Part shown: one piece after another, positions 1 to 8,280 of the stretch | How positions within the stretch are numbered: position 1 is the stretch's first letter | How the letters are laid out: each line of letters begins with the position of its first letter | Assembly: GCF_030651595.1 (NCBI RefSeq) | Contig: NZ_JAUSCH010000065.1 | Coordinates: forward strand, 1 to 50,713 | Length of the DNA stretch: 50,713 bases | Direction: 5' to 3' | DNA from: Candidatus Oleimmundimicrobium sp. | GTDB taxonomy: Bacteria; Actinomycetota; Aquicultoria; UBA3085; Oleimmundimicrobiaceae | Made by a program: the position numbers and the translations under genes | Notes under the pieces: model-generated | Told to the model about the DNA's origin: nothing | Database searches by the model: none | The model's input: only the letters and a program-made list of their open reading frames with translations

Positions 1-10
1 GGAGGAAATT

Positions 11-1222
11 ATGTCCAAGATAAAAGTTATAAAAGGCGGAATAACAGCTCCTGCTGGTTTTAAGGCCGCGGGGGTTTCGTGTGGAATAAAAGCAAGCGGT
101 AAAAAAGACGTTGCTATTGTTTTTTCGGAAGCTCCGGCCACAACGTCTACGGTTTTTACAACTAATAAAATGGCGGTGGCCCCTGTGTATTTTAGCAGGT
201 GCAATACGCGAAACGGTATTTCTCAAGCAGTTGTTGTAAATAGCGGGAATGCCAATGCTTGCACTGGTTATAAAGGTCAAGAAGATGCTATGACGATGAT
301 TGAAAAGACAGCGGAAGCGCTGAATATTCATTCTCAGGACGTAATTGTTGCGTCCACAGGGGTAATAGGTGTTCCTCTTCCCATAGAAAAGGTTGAGAAG
401 GGAATCATCGACGCGGTTTCGTCCTTAAGCAAAAAAGGAAATGTCGATGCAGCCGAAGCTATCATGACGACTGATACCTTTTCAAAAGAGGTTGCGGTTC
501 AGTTTGAGTTTCGAGGAAAGACGGTAACAGTTGGTGGAATGGCCAAAGGGTCGGGAATGATTGCTCCCAATATGGCCACAATGCTTGCTTTTTTAACAAC
601 TGATATAAAAATTTGTCGAACCTGTCTGAGGGCAAGTTTATCTGAAGCGGTTAACAAGTCCTTTAATATGATTACCGTTGACGGAGAAACCAGTACCAAT
701 GATATGGTGGTTATTTTGGCAAACGGCAAGGCGGATAACGAGAAGTTAATTCTTGGAGATGACGATTACGTAATTTTTGAAAAAGCTTTACATTATGTAA
801 CTACTAAACTCGCGAAGATGATAGTAAAAGATGGTGAAGGAATGACTAAGTTTATTGAAGTAAATGTAAGAAAAGCGAAATCAAACGAAGATGCTAAAAA
901 AGCGGCAATGGCTATTGCTAATTCTAGTCTGGTTAAAACAGCTTTCTTTGGCGAGGATGCCAATTGGGGTCGTATAATTTCAGCTGTAGGGCATTCCGGA
1001 GCTGAAATTGATCCCGAGATGATAGACATTTACTTCGATGATATTCAAATTGTAAAAAATAGTGTTGCCGTTTCTTTTAATGAGAACAAGATAAATGAAG
1101 TTCTTAAAAAAGATGAGATAAAGTTGTTTGTTGATTTAAACATTGGCAAAAGTCAGGCAAGAGTTTGGACAACTGATTTATCTTACGACTATATAAAGAT
1201 AAACGCTTCTTACAGAACTTAG
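11..1222 (+). CDS. argJ: Bifunctional glutamate N-acetyltransferase / amino-acid N-acetyltransferase ArgJ
   Basis: ArgJ moves the acetyl group from N-acetylornithine to glutamate (cyclic arginine pathway); many members also acetylate glutamate from acetyl-CoA. The 403-residue length is normal for the family. The self-cleavage site is visible as MATMLAF, with Thr190 expected to become the N-terminal nucleophile of the beta chain after cleavage at Ala189-Thr190. The upstream KGSGMIAPN motif and the NSGNANACTG motif near residue 77 are also typical. The ATG follows GGAGG at positions 1-5 with good spacing. It is the first gene of the arginine cluster in view; argC, if present, would lie just upstream of the window. 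Function is very likely; whether it is mono- or bifunctional cannot be read from sequence. Confidence 0.97.
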   Translation: MSKIKVIKGGITAPAGFKAAGVSCGIKASGKKDVAIVFSEAPATTSTVFTTNKMAVAPVYFSRCNTRNGISQAVVVNSGNANACTGYKGQEDAMTMIEKTAEALNIHSQDVIVASTGVIGVPLPIEKVEKGIIDAVSSLSKKGNVDAAEAIMTTDTFSKEVAVQFEFRGKTVTVGGMAKGSGMIAPNMATMLAFLTTDIKICRTCLRASLSEAVNKSFNMITVDGETSTNDMVVILANGKADNEKLILGDDDYVIFEKALHYVTTKLAKMIVKDGEGMTKFIEVNVRKAKSNEDAKKAAMAIANSSLVKTAFFGEDANWGRIISAVGHSGAEIDPEMIDIYFDDIQIVKNSVAVSFNENKINEVLKKDEIKLFVDLNIGKSQARVWTTDLSYDYIKINASYRT

Positions 1223-1231
1223 GTGATTTTA

Positions 1232-1555
1232 ATGAAAATAAATTTAACAAATACTTGGAAATCATTTTTTTTGGCTATTTTGTTTTTAGTTTTTGGTCTT
1301 TTGATTAGCTTTATCTTTACAAAGGATTGTTCGCTGGTCATTAAGTTTTTAAGCAGTTTGCTTTATGTTGCTTACTTCGTTTTTATTTTCAAACGAAGCG
1401 CGCAAGATGTGTTGTGGAGTATTATCTCGCTACCGTTTGGTTTTTTTATTTTTTATTTGGGAGCAGGTTCTTCAATTGGTTTAGCGGTTTTACTGTCTAT
1501 TGTGGTTGCTTATTTAACCTTACTTTACTTGCCTTGGATTCTTTATAGAGGATAG
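1232..1555 (+). CDS. Small hydrophobic membrane protein of unknown function in the arg cluster
   Basis: A 107-residue, strongly hydrophobic protein with about four predicted membrane segments (roughly residues 12-30, 37-54, 62-77 and 80-100) and a short charged loop (KRSAQD) in the middle. I do not recognise the family. I chose the ATG at 1232 because AGGTG at 1221-1225 lies the right distance before it; the in-frame GTG at 1223 is part of that Shine-Dalgarno sequence. The gene starts about 10 bases after the argJ stop and ends 12 bases before argB, so it is almost certainly co-transcribed. A link to arginine or ornithine transport is possible from position only. It is short for a known permease. 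Confidence 0.75.
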   Translation: MKINLTNTWKSFFLAILFLVFGLLISFIFTKDCSLVIKFLSSLLYVAYFVFIFKRSAQDVLWSIISLPFGFFIFYLGAGSSIGLAVLLSIVVAYLTLLYLPWILYRG

Positions 1556-1567
1556 GAGGATGAAGAA

Positions 1568-2446
1568 ATGAATATGAGCAATATTGATAATGCGTTACGT
1601 GCTAAAGTTCTTATACATGCTCTTCCATATATAAAAGAATATTACGGAAAAACCGTGGTTATTAAATATGGCGGTAATGCTATGGTTGACGAGAAATTAA
1701 AAGAGTCGGTGGCAACCGATATTGTTTTAATGAAGTATGTTGGCATAAATCCGGTAATTATTCATGGTGGTGGACCGGAAATAACAAAAGTTATGAAAAA
1801 AATGAAAAAAGAGGTTAAGTTTGTTAAGGGTCTCCGCGTTACAAATAAAGAAACAATGGAACTTGTAAAGATGGTTTTAGTAGGAAAGGTAAATAAGGAA
1901 ATTGTTACCTTAATTAATCGTCATGGTCGTATAGCAGTTGGAATAAGTGGAGACGACGCTGAATTAATCGTAGCGCAAAAGTTTGTTTTACCTGATGTTG
2001 ATTTAGGTTTTGTGGGCGAGGTAAAAAAAATAAACTCGGAAATTTTAACCGATTTAATTAATGATGGCTTTACGCCCATTGTTGCTTCGGTGGGAATAGG
2101 AAGCGACGGGCAAAGTTATAATATAAACGCCGACTTGGTTGCAGCTGAAATTGCCTCAGCGTTAAATGCTGATAAGTTGATATTTTTAACTAATGTTGAT
2201 GGCCTTTATGAAGATTTTACCGACAAAAGTTCATTGATTTCCAAATTATCATTGGAAGAATGCAATAAATTTCTTGAAAAAAGTAAGCTGGAAGAGGGGA
2301 TGCTTCCAAAGATTAAATCGTGTGTTAATGCTTTAAAGGGTGGGGTTAAAAAAGCGCATATTTTAAACGGAACAATTCCACATTCGCTTCTTTTAGAAAT
2401 ATTTACCGATGAAGGAATCGGGACGATGCTAACCACCAGCCGATAG
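1568..2446 (+). CDS. argB: Acetylglutamate kinase ArgB
   Basis: ArgB phosphorylates N-acetylglutamate, the committed step of arginine synthesis. Family motifs are clear: KYGGNAM (residues 33-39) for the nucleotide phosphates and HGGGPEI (66-72) for the substrate. An N-terminal helix of about 25 residues precedes the kinase core and resembles that of arginine-sensitive hexameric NAGKs, so feedback inhibition by arginine is likely (family knowledge plus inference). The length of 292 residues is normal. AGGAGG around 1555-1560 precedes the ATG at 1568; a second in-frame ATG two codons on is possible. The gene is tightly linked to the small membrane protein upstream and is followed by a 216-nt repeat-like spacer. 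Confidence 0.97.
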   Translation: MNMSNIDNALRAKVLIHALPYIKEYYGKTVVIKYGGNAMVDEKLKESVATDIVLMKYVGINPVIIHGGGPEITKVMKKMKKEVKFVKGLRVTNKETMELVKMVLVGKVNKEIVTLINRHGRIAVGISGDDAELIVAQKFVLPDVDLGFVGEVKKINSEILTDLINDGFTPIVASVGIGSDGQSYNINADLVAAEIASALNADKLIFLTNVDGLYEDFTDKSSLISKLSLEECNKFLEKSKLEEGMLPKIKSCVNALKGGVKKAHILNGTIPHSLLLEIFTDEGIGTMLTTSR

Positions 2447-2662
2447 ATATGGCAGGTGATTAGTGGGTAGTCAATAGTGGGGAGTGGGGAGTAAAAACAA
2501 TCACTACCGACTCTCGCTTGCTCACCGATGGCGGGGCAGATAGCAGATGGCTGATGGAGTATGGAGTATATACTATAGTAAAACCAGCAATCTGGCCAAC
2601 AAACTCCTGACTCCCGACTAAGAGACTCTCGACTAAATGGCTAGTTAGAATGGAGAAAGAGT
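2447..2662 (+). repeat. Low-complexity spacer between argB and argD
   Basis: A 216-nt gap without a credible gene. It consists of short duplicated words such as GTGGGGAGTGGGGAGT, GCAGATAGCAGATGG and GGAGTATGGAGTAT, plus CTGACTCCCGACTAAGAG-type phrases. Similar words recur in the spacers at 6576-6770 and 43570-43640. I see no terminator and no strong promoter. Confidence 0.5.
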
Positions 2663-3850
2663 ATGGATTTTGAAGATTATGTAAAAAAAGATTCGCAATA
2701 TCATATAGATACTTATACCCGACTCCCCGTTCTTTTAATAAAAGGGAAGGGTTGTACTTTGTGGGATATTAATGGCAAAAGTTACCTCGATTTTTTAAGT
2801 GGGATTGGCGTAACGAGTGTTGGGCATTGTCACCCAACGGTGGTTAATGCGGTTAAGTCTCAAATGGAACAGTTAGTTCATGTTTCCAATTTGTTTTATA
2901 CCATTCCGCAGATTAAGTTAGCGGAAAAATTAGTTAGTATCTCATTTGGAGATAAATGTTTTTTTGCAAATAGTGGGGCTGAGGCAAACGAAGGAGCTGT
3001 AAAACTTGCTCGCAAATATTCTAAGACCTTTCGAGGTGAAGATAAGTATGAAATTATAACGGCTTATCGTTCTTTTCATGGTCGAACAATGAAGATGTTG
3101 GCAGCATCAGGCCAACCTGAAAAACAGAAACCTTTTGAGCCGATGCCCATTGGTTTTAAACATGTTCCGCTTAATGATTTTAAAGCTCTCAAGGGAGCAA
3201 TAACGGATAAGACCGGGGCGGTAATGCTGGAACCCATACAAGGCGAAGGTGGCGTTTATCCATGCAATTTAAAATATCTTCAAGATGTACGGCGATTTTG
3301 CGATGAAAAAGGATTTCTTTTAATTTTAGATGAAGTTCAAACAGGAATTGGGCGAACGGGCCGAATGTTTGCATATGAGCATTTTGGTATCGAACCGGAT
3401 ATAATAAGTTTGGCTAAAGGGTTAGGTGGCGGTCTTCCAATTGGAGCTATTATTGCAAAAGATGAAGTAGCAAAGGCGTTTGAGCCGGGTGATCACGGTT
3501 CCACTTTTGGCGGGGGCCCTGTTGCGTGCACGGCAGCATTGGCGGCATTAAAAATTATTGAAGATGAAGAGTTAGTTGAAAACTCTGAAAAAATGGGTGA
3601 AATTATCCTGGAAAAATTACAGAAAATGTCTAAAAAAATTCCAATTAAAGAAATTAGAGGGAAAGGCTTAATGATTGGAATTGAATTGGAGCAAGAAATG
3701 GCAAAAGAAGTTGTTTCTAAGTGTTTAAATGATGGTTTGATTGTAAATAATATTGGCTCAAAGATTATTCGTCTCCTTCCTCCTCTTTGCATAACAAAAG
3801 ATGAGGTCAATATGGCGATGAAAATATTAGAGAAAGCACTGACTAATTAA
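2663..3850 (+). CDS. argD: Acetylornithine aminotransferase ArgD
   Basis: A class III PLP-dependent aminotransferase that converts N-acetylglutamate semialdehyde to N-acetylornithine; many members also act in lysine synthesis. The PLP Schiff-base lysine is Lys252 in SLAKGLGGGLPIGA, preceded by LILDEVQTGIGRTG; the GSTFGGGPVAC motif follows. The length of 395 residues is usual. The ATG is preceded by a moderate GGAG at 2652-2655. A spacer separates it from argB, but it is followed within 22 nt by argF. Assignment to ArgD rather than another ornithine-type aminotransferase rests on the arg context and the short length. Confidence 0.95.
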   Translation: MDFEDYVKKDSQYHIDTYTRLPVLLIKGKGCTLWDINGKSYLDFLSGIGVTSVGHCHPTVVNAVKSQMEQLVHVSNLFYTIPQIKLAEKLVSISFGDKCFFANSGAEANEGAVKLARKYSKTFRGEDKYEIITAYRSFHGRTMKMLAASGQPEKQKPFEPMPIGFKHVPLNDFKALKGAITDKTGAVMLEPIQGEGGVYPCNLKYLQDVRRFCDEKGFLLILDEVQTGIGRTGRMFAYEHFGIEPDIISLAKGLGGGLPIGAIIAKDEVAKAFEPGDHGSTFGGGPVACTAALAALKIIEDEELVENSEKMGEIILEKLQKMSKKIPIKEIRGKGLMIGIELEQEMAKEVVSKCLNDGLIVNNIGSKIIRLLPPLCITKDEVNMAMKILEKALTN

Positions 3851-3871
3851 AATTTTATAAGGAGGATTTAG

Positions 3872-4807
3872 GTGATTTCCTTAAAAGGAAAGGACTTTTT
3901 AACTTTAGCAGATTTCGGGCAGGATGAAATCTATCAAATTTTAGCGAAGGCCTCTAAGTTAAAGCGGCTTCATCGCCTTGGTGAACCTACTCATTTGCTT
4001 AAGGGCAAATCAGTGGCTTTGATATTTGAAAAGCCATCTACCCGGACAAGGGTTTCTTTTGAGGCCGGTATTGCCCAGCTTGGAGCTCATCCTGTAGTTT
4101 TGCATGGTAAAGACTTACAGCTTGGCCGAGGAGAAACCATAGAAGATACAGGGCGTGTTCTTTCAAAATATGTGGATGCGATAGTTGTTCGAACATTTAA
4201 GCAAAGTGATTTAGAAAATTTAGCTAAAGCTGCAAGCGTGCCTGTTATCAATGGATTAACCGATGACTTTCATCCTTGCCAAGTCATCGCGGACTTTTTA
4301 ACTATTTTAGAAAAAAAAGACAGGTTGGCTGGATTAAAGATGGCTTATGTTGGCGATGGGAATAATGTTTGTCACTCTCTTATGCTGGGAGCATCTCATA
4401 TTGGGATGAATTTATCGGTTGCTACTCCTTTAGGTTATGAGCCGAAAGAGTATGTGATAAAGAAGGCCAAAAGTGTGCTGAGGAATATTAATCATAAGAT
4501 AGATATAACAAACAATCCTAAAAAAGCAGTTTTAAGAGCTGATGTTGTTTATACGGATGTTTGGACAAGTATGGGCCAGGAAAGTGAATCTGAGGAGCGA
4601 AAGAAAACTTTTTTACCTTATCAAGTAAATAGTGTGCTTTTATCTTTAGCGAAACCTGATGCACTTATTATGCATTGTTTACCCGCTCATCGCGGAGAAG
4701 AGATAACTGGTGAGGTTATGGAAAGTCCAAATTGTGTTGTATTTGACCAGGCGGAAAACAGAATGCATGCTCAAAAAGCTCTCTTATCTCTTTTGATTGG
4801 AGATTAA
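3872..4807 (+). CDS. argF: Ornithine carbamoyltransferase ArgF
   Basis: ArgF makes citrulline from ornithine and carbamoyl phosphate. The carbamoyl-phosphate motif STRTR is at residues 56-60, the FHPCQ motif has His134 and Cys136, and the ornithine-side HCLPAHRGEE motif starts at residue 268. The length of 311 residues is normal for the catabolic/anabolic trimeric family, and the arg context points to the anabolic enzyme. The start is GTG at 3872, preceded by GGAGG at 3861-3865. argR begins two bases after the stop, so the two are translationally linked. Confidence 0.97.
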   Translation: MISLKGKDFLTLADFGQDEIYQILAKASKLKRLHRLGEPTHLLKGKSVALIFEKPSTRTRVSFEAGIAQLGAHPVVLHGKDLQLGRGETIEDTGRVLSKYVDAIVVRTFKQSDLENLAKAASVPVINGLTDDFHPCQVIADFLTILEKKDRLAGLKMAYVGDGNNVCHSLMLGASHIGMNLSVATPLGYEPKEYVIKKAKSVLRNINHKIDITNNPKKAVLRADVVYTDVWTSMGQESESEERKKTFLPYQVNSVLLSLAKPDALIMHCLPAHRGEEITGEVMESPNCVVFDQAENRMHAQKALLSLLIGD

Positions 4808-4809
4808 CA

Positions 4810-5238
4810 ATGGAAAAGAAGAAAGCAAGGCAAGCTGATATAAAAAAACTTGTTAGAGAACAAAAGATAAAGACTCAAGAGGAAATAATGTTGGGACTAA
4901 AGAAAAAAGGTTTCAAAACGACCCAAGCTACAATTTCTCGAGATATATCTGATTTAGGTTTAGACAAAAACGAGAAAGGTTATTATGTTTTAGCGAAAGA
5001 TATGTATTTGATTAGAATGATGAAAGAGTTTGTTAATAACATTGTCTCAGCCAACAACCTTGTTTTAATTAAATGTGCTGCTGGCTCGGCTCCTGGAGTT
5101 GCAGCGGCTTTAGATGAAATTGATTGGGAAGAAATTTTGGGAACGATTGCCGGCGATGATACCATTTTAATGGTTGTTTCGGATGATATGGTGGCAAAGT
5201 TGATTGAGAAAAGATTGATAAAGTTAAAAACGGGTTAA
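4810..5238 (+). CDS. argR: Arginine repressor ArgR
   Basis: A 142-residue transcription factor with an N-terminal winged helix-turn-helix (about residues 5-60, including TQATISRDISDLGL) and a C-terminal oligomerisation and arginine-binding domain (about 72-142) carrying the GTIAGDDTI motif. With arginine bound, family members repress arg biosynthetic genes through ARG boxes. The gene sits inside the operon it probably controls, between argF and argG, as in many bacteria. I looked for a clear ARG box in the 67-nt gap before argG and did not find a convincing one; the main operator is probably upstream of the window. Confidence 0.95.
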   Translation: MEKKKARQADIKKLVREQKIKTQEEIMLGLKKKGFKTTQATISRDISDLGLDKNEKGYYVLAKDMYLIRMMKEFVNNIVSANNLVLIKCAAGSAPGVAAALDEIDWEEILGTIAGDDTILMVVSDDMVAKLIEKRLIKLKTG

Positions 5239-5305
5239 TTGATTTTTATTTTATCGATTTGCTGAGAAGTTGTATTTATCGGCAAATGGACAGGGAGGGG
5301 TTTTA

Positions 5306-6505
5306 GTGTCTAAAAGAAAAGTAGTTTTAGCATATTCTGGAGGTCTTGATACATCTGTTGCTATAAAGTGGCTTCAAGAAAAATATGATTTGGAAGTTAT
5401 CACTTTAGCTTTGGATGTGGGGCAACCGATAGATTTGGATGCTATCAAACAAAAAGCATTGATAATTGGAGCAAAAGAATCGCATGTAATTGAGGCAAAA
5501 AAAGAATTTGCTCAAGATTTTATTTTTCCGGCTCTTAAGGCAAATGCCATATATGAAGGGAAATATCCATTACCTACGGCTCTTGCACGTCCGCTTATTG
5601 CCAAACATTTGGTTGAAGTTGCCAAGAAAAGCGGGGCTGATTTGGTTGCACACGGTAGTACGGGAAAGGGCAATGACCAAGTACGGTTTGAAGTCTCAAT
5701 TGCTTCGCTTGAGCCCTCAATTAAAGTTATAGCGCCGATTAGGGAATGGACTATGTCTAGGGATGAGTCTATGCGATATGCTGAAAAACATGGCATTCCG
5801 GTGTCGACAACTAAAAAAAGTCCGTATAGCGTTGATGAAAACCTTTGGGGCCGGAGTTGTGAGTGCGGTATTTTAGAAGACCCTGGAAAAGAACCGCCCG
5901 AGGATGCTTACAGCTGGACCAAAAGTCCGCTTGAAGCTCCCGATGAGCCTGAGTGTCTGGAGATAAGTTTTATAAAAGGGAGCCCAGTTGAACTAAATGG
6001 GAAGCAAATGAGTTTGGTAAGTTTGATAGAAGAATTAAACAAAACGGGCGGAAAACATGGAATTGGCCGCATAGATATGATAGAAAACAGGCTGGTAGGC
6101 ATCAAATCGCGCGAAATTTACGAGTGTCCGGCGGCAACAATTTTAATTCAAGCGCATAAGGAATTAGAAGCTTTGACTTTAGAGAGGGATCTTTCTCATT
6201 TCAAAGAACTTCTTGGGTTAAAATATGCTGAATTAGTTTATTACGGGCAATGGTTTTCTCCCCTCAGGGAAGCGTTAGATTCTTTTTTTGAAAAAACGCA
6301 GGAGCCGGTTTCTGGTAAGATTCGAATGAAACTATACAAAGGTTCAAGCAATGTGGTTGGACGAGAGTCGAAAGAATCATTATACGATTTATCTTTAGCT
6401 ACTTACGAAACCGCCGATTCTTTTTCTCATGAATCAGCTAAAGGATTTATAGAATTATTTGGATTGCCCTTGAAGGTTTGGGCAAAAAGGCAAAGAAAAA
6501 GCTGA
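5306..6505 (+). CDS. argG: Argininosuccinate synthase ArgG
   Basis: ArgG condenses citrulline and aspartate with ATP. The PP-loop AYSGGLDTSV is at residues 9-18, and GSTGKGNDQVRFE is conserved further in. I chose the GTG at 5306 because AGGGAGGGG lies just upstream (5293-5300) and the protein then begins MSKRKVVLAYSGG as in homologues; a TTG at 5270 would add 12 unconserved residues. The resulting length is 399 residues, normal for the family. The gene is followed by a 332-nt repeat-rich spacer before argH. Confidence 0.96.
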   Translation: MSKRKVVLAYSGGLDTSVAIKWLQEKYDLEVITLALDVGQPIDLDAIKQKALIIGAKESHVIEAKKEFAQDFIFPALKANAIYEGKYPLPTALARPLIAKHLVEVAKKSGADLVAHGSTGKGNDQVRFEVSIASLEPSIKVIAPIREWTMSRDESMRYAEKHGIPVSTTKKSPYSVDENLWGRSCECGILEDPGKEPPEDAYSWTKSPLEAPDEPECLEISFIKGSPVELNGKQMSLVSLIEELNKTGGKHGIGRIDMIENRLVGIKSREIYECPAATILIQAHKELEALTLERDLSHFKELLGLKYAELVYYGQWFSPLREALDSFFEKTQEPVSGKIRMKLYKGSSNVVGRESKESLYDLSLATYETADSFSHESAKGFIELFGLPLKVWAKRQRKS

Positions 6506-6575
6506 TGCCTGCCCGCCTCCCCGCCTGCCTACGCCTATGATGCCGTTTTAGGCATTGGCGGGCAGGTGGCGGGGC
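6506..6575. repeat. GC-rich palindromic repeat (CCTGCCCGCC family) after argG
   Basis: Directly after the argG stop. The arms CCTGCCCGCC (6508-6517) and GGCGGGCAGG (6557-6566) are perfect complements over 10 bp. A smaller hairpin, ATGCC...GGCAT (6540-6555), sits between them. Base composition is far richer in G+C than the surroundings. Relatives occur at 10075-10122, 10181-10210, 43254-43294, 43328-43348, 43955-43975 and 50552-50572. Confidence 0.7.
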
Positions 6576-6837
6576 TGATGGCAGATAAAAGAGTAAATAG
6601 AAATTAAGTGGAGATTAAGTGGTAATTGGGGAGATTAAGTAGAAATTAAGTGGAGATTAAGTGGTAATTACAACAAATTACTATTAGTCTCAATTAATTT
6701 CAAAGTACCTGATGGCAGAGAGAGTATAGAGTAGAGTGAGTATGGAGTATTGAGTATGGAAAAAACCGACAACAAGATAAGTAGTTTTTCACTTTTATTT
6801 TTTAATTTATTGGTAGTTAACAATGTGAGGAGGCTTA
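6576..6837. repeat. Degenerate 11-bp tandem phrase spacer before argH
   Basis: No gene is visible. From 6597 to 6670 the sequence is a degenerate tandem array with an approximately 11-bp period: variants of AGAAATTAAGT, GGAGATTAAGT and GGTAATTGGG. A block of these repeats 41 bp apart. It continues with TAGTCTCAATTAATTTCAA (6686-6704) and then GAGTATGGAGTATTGAGTAT words. The same array and the same TAGTCTCA...AATTTCAA tail recur at 43617-43765. The last 60 nt are AT-rich and end in GAGGAGG before argH. Confidence 0.55.
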
Positions 6838-8229
6838 ATGAAACTTTGGGGTGGACGTTTTAAGAAAAATACAAATAAATTAGTAGAAGAGTTTACCTCT
6901 TCACTGTTCTTTGATTGTCGTTTATATAAGTACGACATCAAAGGAAGCATTGCGCATGTCAAAATGCTGAGCAAGTGTAAGATAATTCCCCCTGATGAAG
7001 CAGCTAAGATTGAAGATGGTTTAAATGAGATTTATCGCGAGATAGAAGCGAATAAATTTGTTTTCAATGCTGCCGATGAAGATATTCACATGGCAATTGA
7101 GCGTGCCTTAATAGATAAAATTGGACCGGTGGGGGGAAAGTTACATACTGCTCGAAGCCGTAATGACCAAGTATCTTTAGATACACGTTTTTATTTAAAA
7201 GACGAAATCAAGATTATCGAAGAATTAATTTTGGGCCTTCAACGTGAATTAATGAAATTGGCCAAAGACAACATAGGCATCATATCTCCGGGTTACACTC
7301 ATCTTCAACACGCGCAGCCAATTCTTTTTTCGCATCATTTGATGGCTTACTTCTTTATGCTGGAAAGGGATTTCGAGCGTTTAAAAGACTGTTATAAGCG
7401 GACTGATGTAATGACGCTAGGAGCAGGGGCACTTGCCGGGACCACATTTCCAATAGACCGGGAATATGTTGCCAAACAACTCGGTTTCTCCCGCGTGAGC
7501 GAAAATAGCTTAGACAGCGTAGGCGATCGTGACTTTATAGTGGACTTTTTATCAGCAGCATCATTAATTATGGTTCATTTAAGTAAATTTTGTGAGGAAC
7601 TGGTTATTTGGTCAAGCTCAGAATTTAACTTTATTGAAATAGATGATGCTTTTACTACCGGCAGCAGTATAATGCCTCAGAAAAAGAATCCGGATGTCGC
7701 GGAGTTAATTCGAGGCAAATGTGGCCGAGTTTTTGGTCATCTTGTGGGGCTGCTGACAACTCTAAAGGCACTTCCGATGGCTTACAATCGCGATTTGCAA
7801 GAGGATAAAGAGGGTTTATTTGATACAATTGATACTTTAAAACTTGCTTTGGAGACCTTTACAGGCATGCTTGGTTCAATAAAAGTAAAAAGTGAAAATA
7901 TGGGGAAAGCAGCTAAAGAGGGATTTACTAATGCAACAGATGCTGCCGATTATTTAACAGCAAAAGGCATCCCTTTTCGCGAAGCTCATGAAATTGTTGG
8001 TAAAATGGTTGCGAGTTGTATTGAGAAAAATTGTCATCTCTCAGATTTAAGTTTAGACGATTTTAAGAAGTTTTCGACGTTGTATGATAAAGATATCTTT
8101 GAGATTATAGATATTAAAAACTCCGTAAACAGAAAAACCAGTTTTGGCGGAACCTCAGCAAAAAGCGTGAATAAGCAGATGTCAGTGGCAGAAAAGATTG
8201 TAGGTAAAGAGCAAGCTTGGCTTGCCTAA
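6838..8229 (+). CDS. argH: Argininosuccinate lyase ArgH
   Basis: ArgH splits argininosuccinate into arginine and fumarate. The superfamily signature GSSIMPQKKNPD is at residues 275-286, its serines forming the catalytic flexible loop. HTARSRNDQ starts at His103 and the catalytic-region THLQHAQP follows. The length of 463 residues is normal. A strong GAGGAGG lies just before the ATG. It completes the arginine pathway from acetylglutamate within this window. Confidence 0.97.
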   Translation: MKLWGGRFKKNTNKLVEEFTSSLFFDCRLYKYDIKGSIAHVKMLSKCKIIPPDEAAKIEDGLNEIYREIEANKFVFNAADEDIHMAIERALIDKIGPVGGKLHTARSRNDQVSLDTRFYLKDEIKIIEELILGLQRELMKLAKDNIGIISPGYTHLQHAQPILFSHHLMAYFFMLERDFERLKDCYKRTDVMTLGAGALAGTTFPIDREYVAKQLGFSRVSENSLDSVGDRDFIVDFLSAASLIMVHLSKFCEELVIWSSSEFNFIEIDDAFTTGSSIMPQKKNPDVAELIRGKCGRVFGHLVGLLTTLKALPMAYNRDLQEDKEGLFDTIDTLKLALETFTGMLGSIKVKSENMGKAAKEGFTNATDAADYLTAKGIPFREAHEIVGKMVASCIEKNCHLSDLSLDDFKKFSTLYDKDIFEIIDIKNSVNRKTSFGGTSAKSVNKQMSVAEKIVGKEQAWLA

Positions 8230-8280
8230 AGAGCCCTAATTGTCACTTCCTTCTTTTTGGCAGAATCTCAGGAGGTTGTT

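Noticed and set aside
5239-5305. ARG box operator before argG
   Set aside because: The gap is AT-rich, but I could not find two convincing 18-bp ARG-box half patterns.
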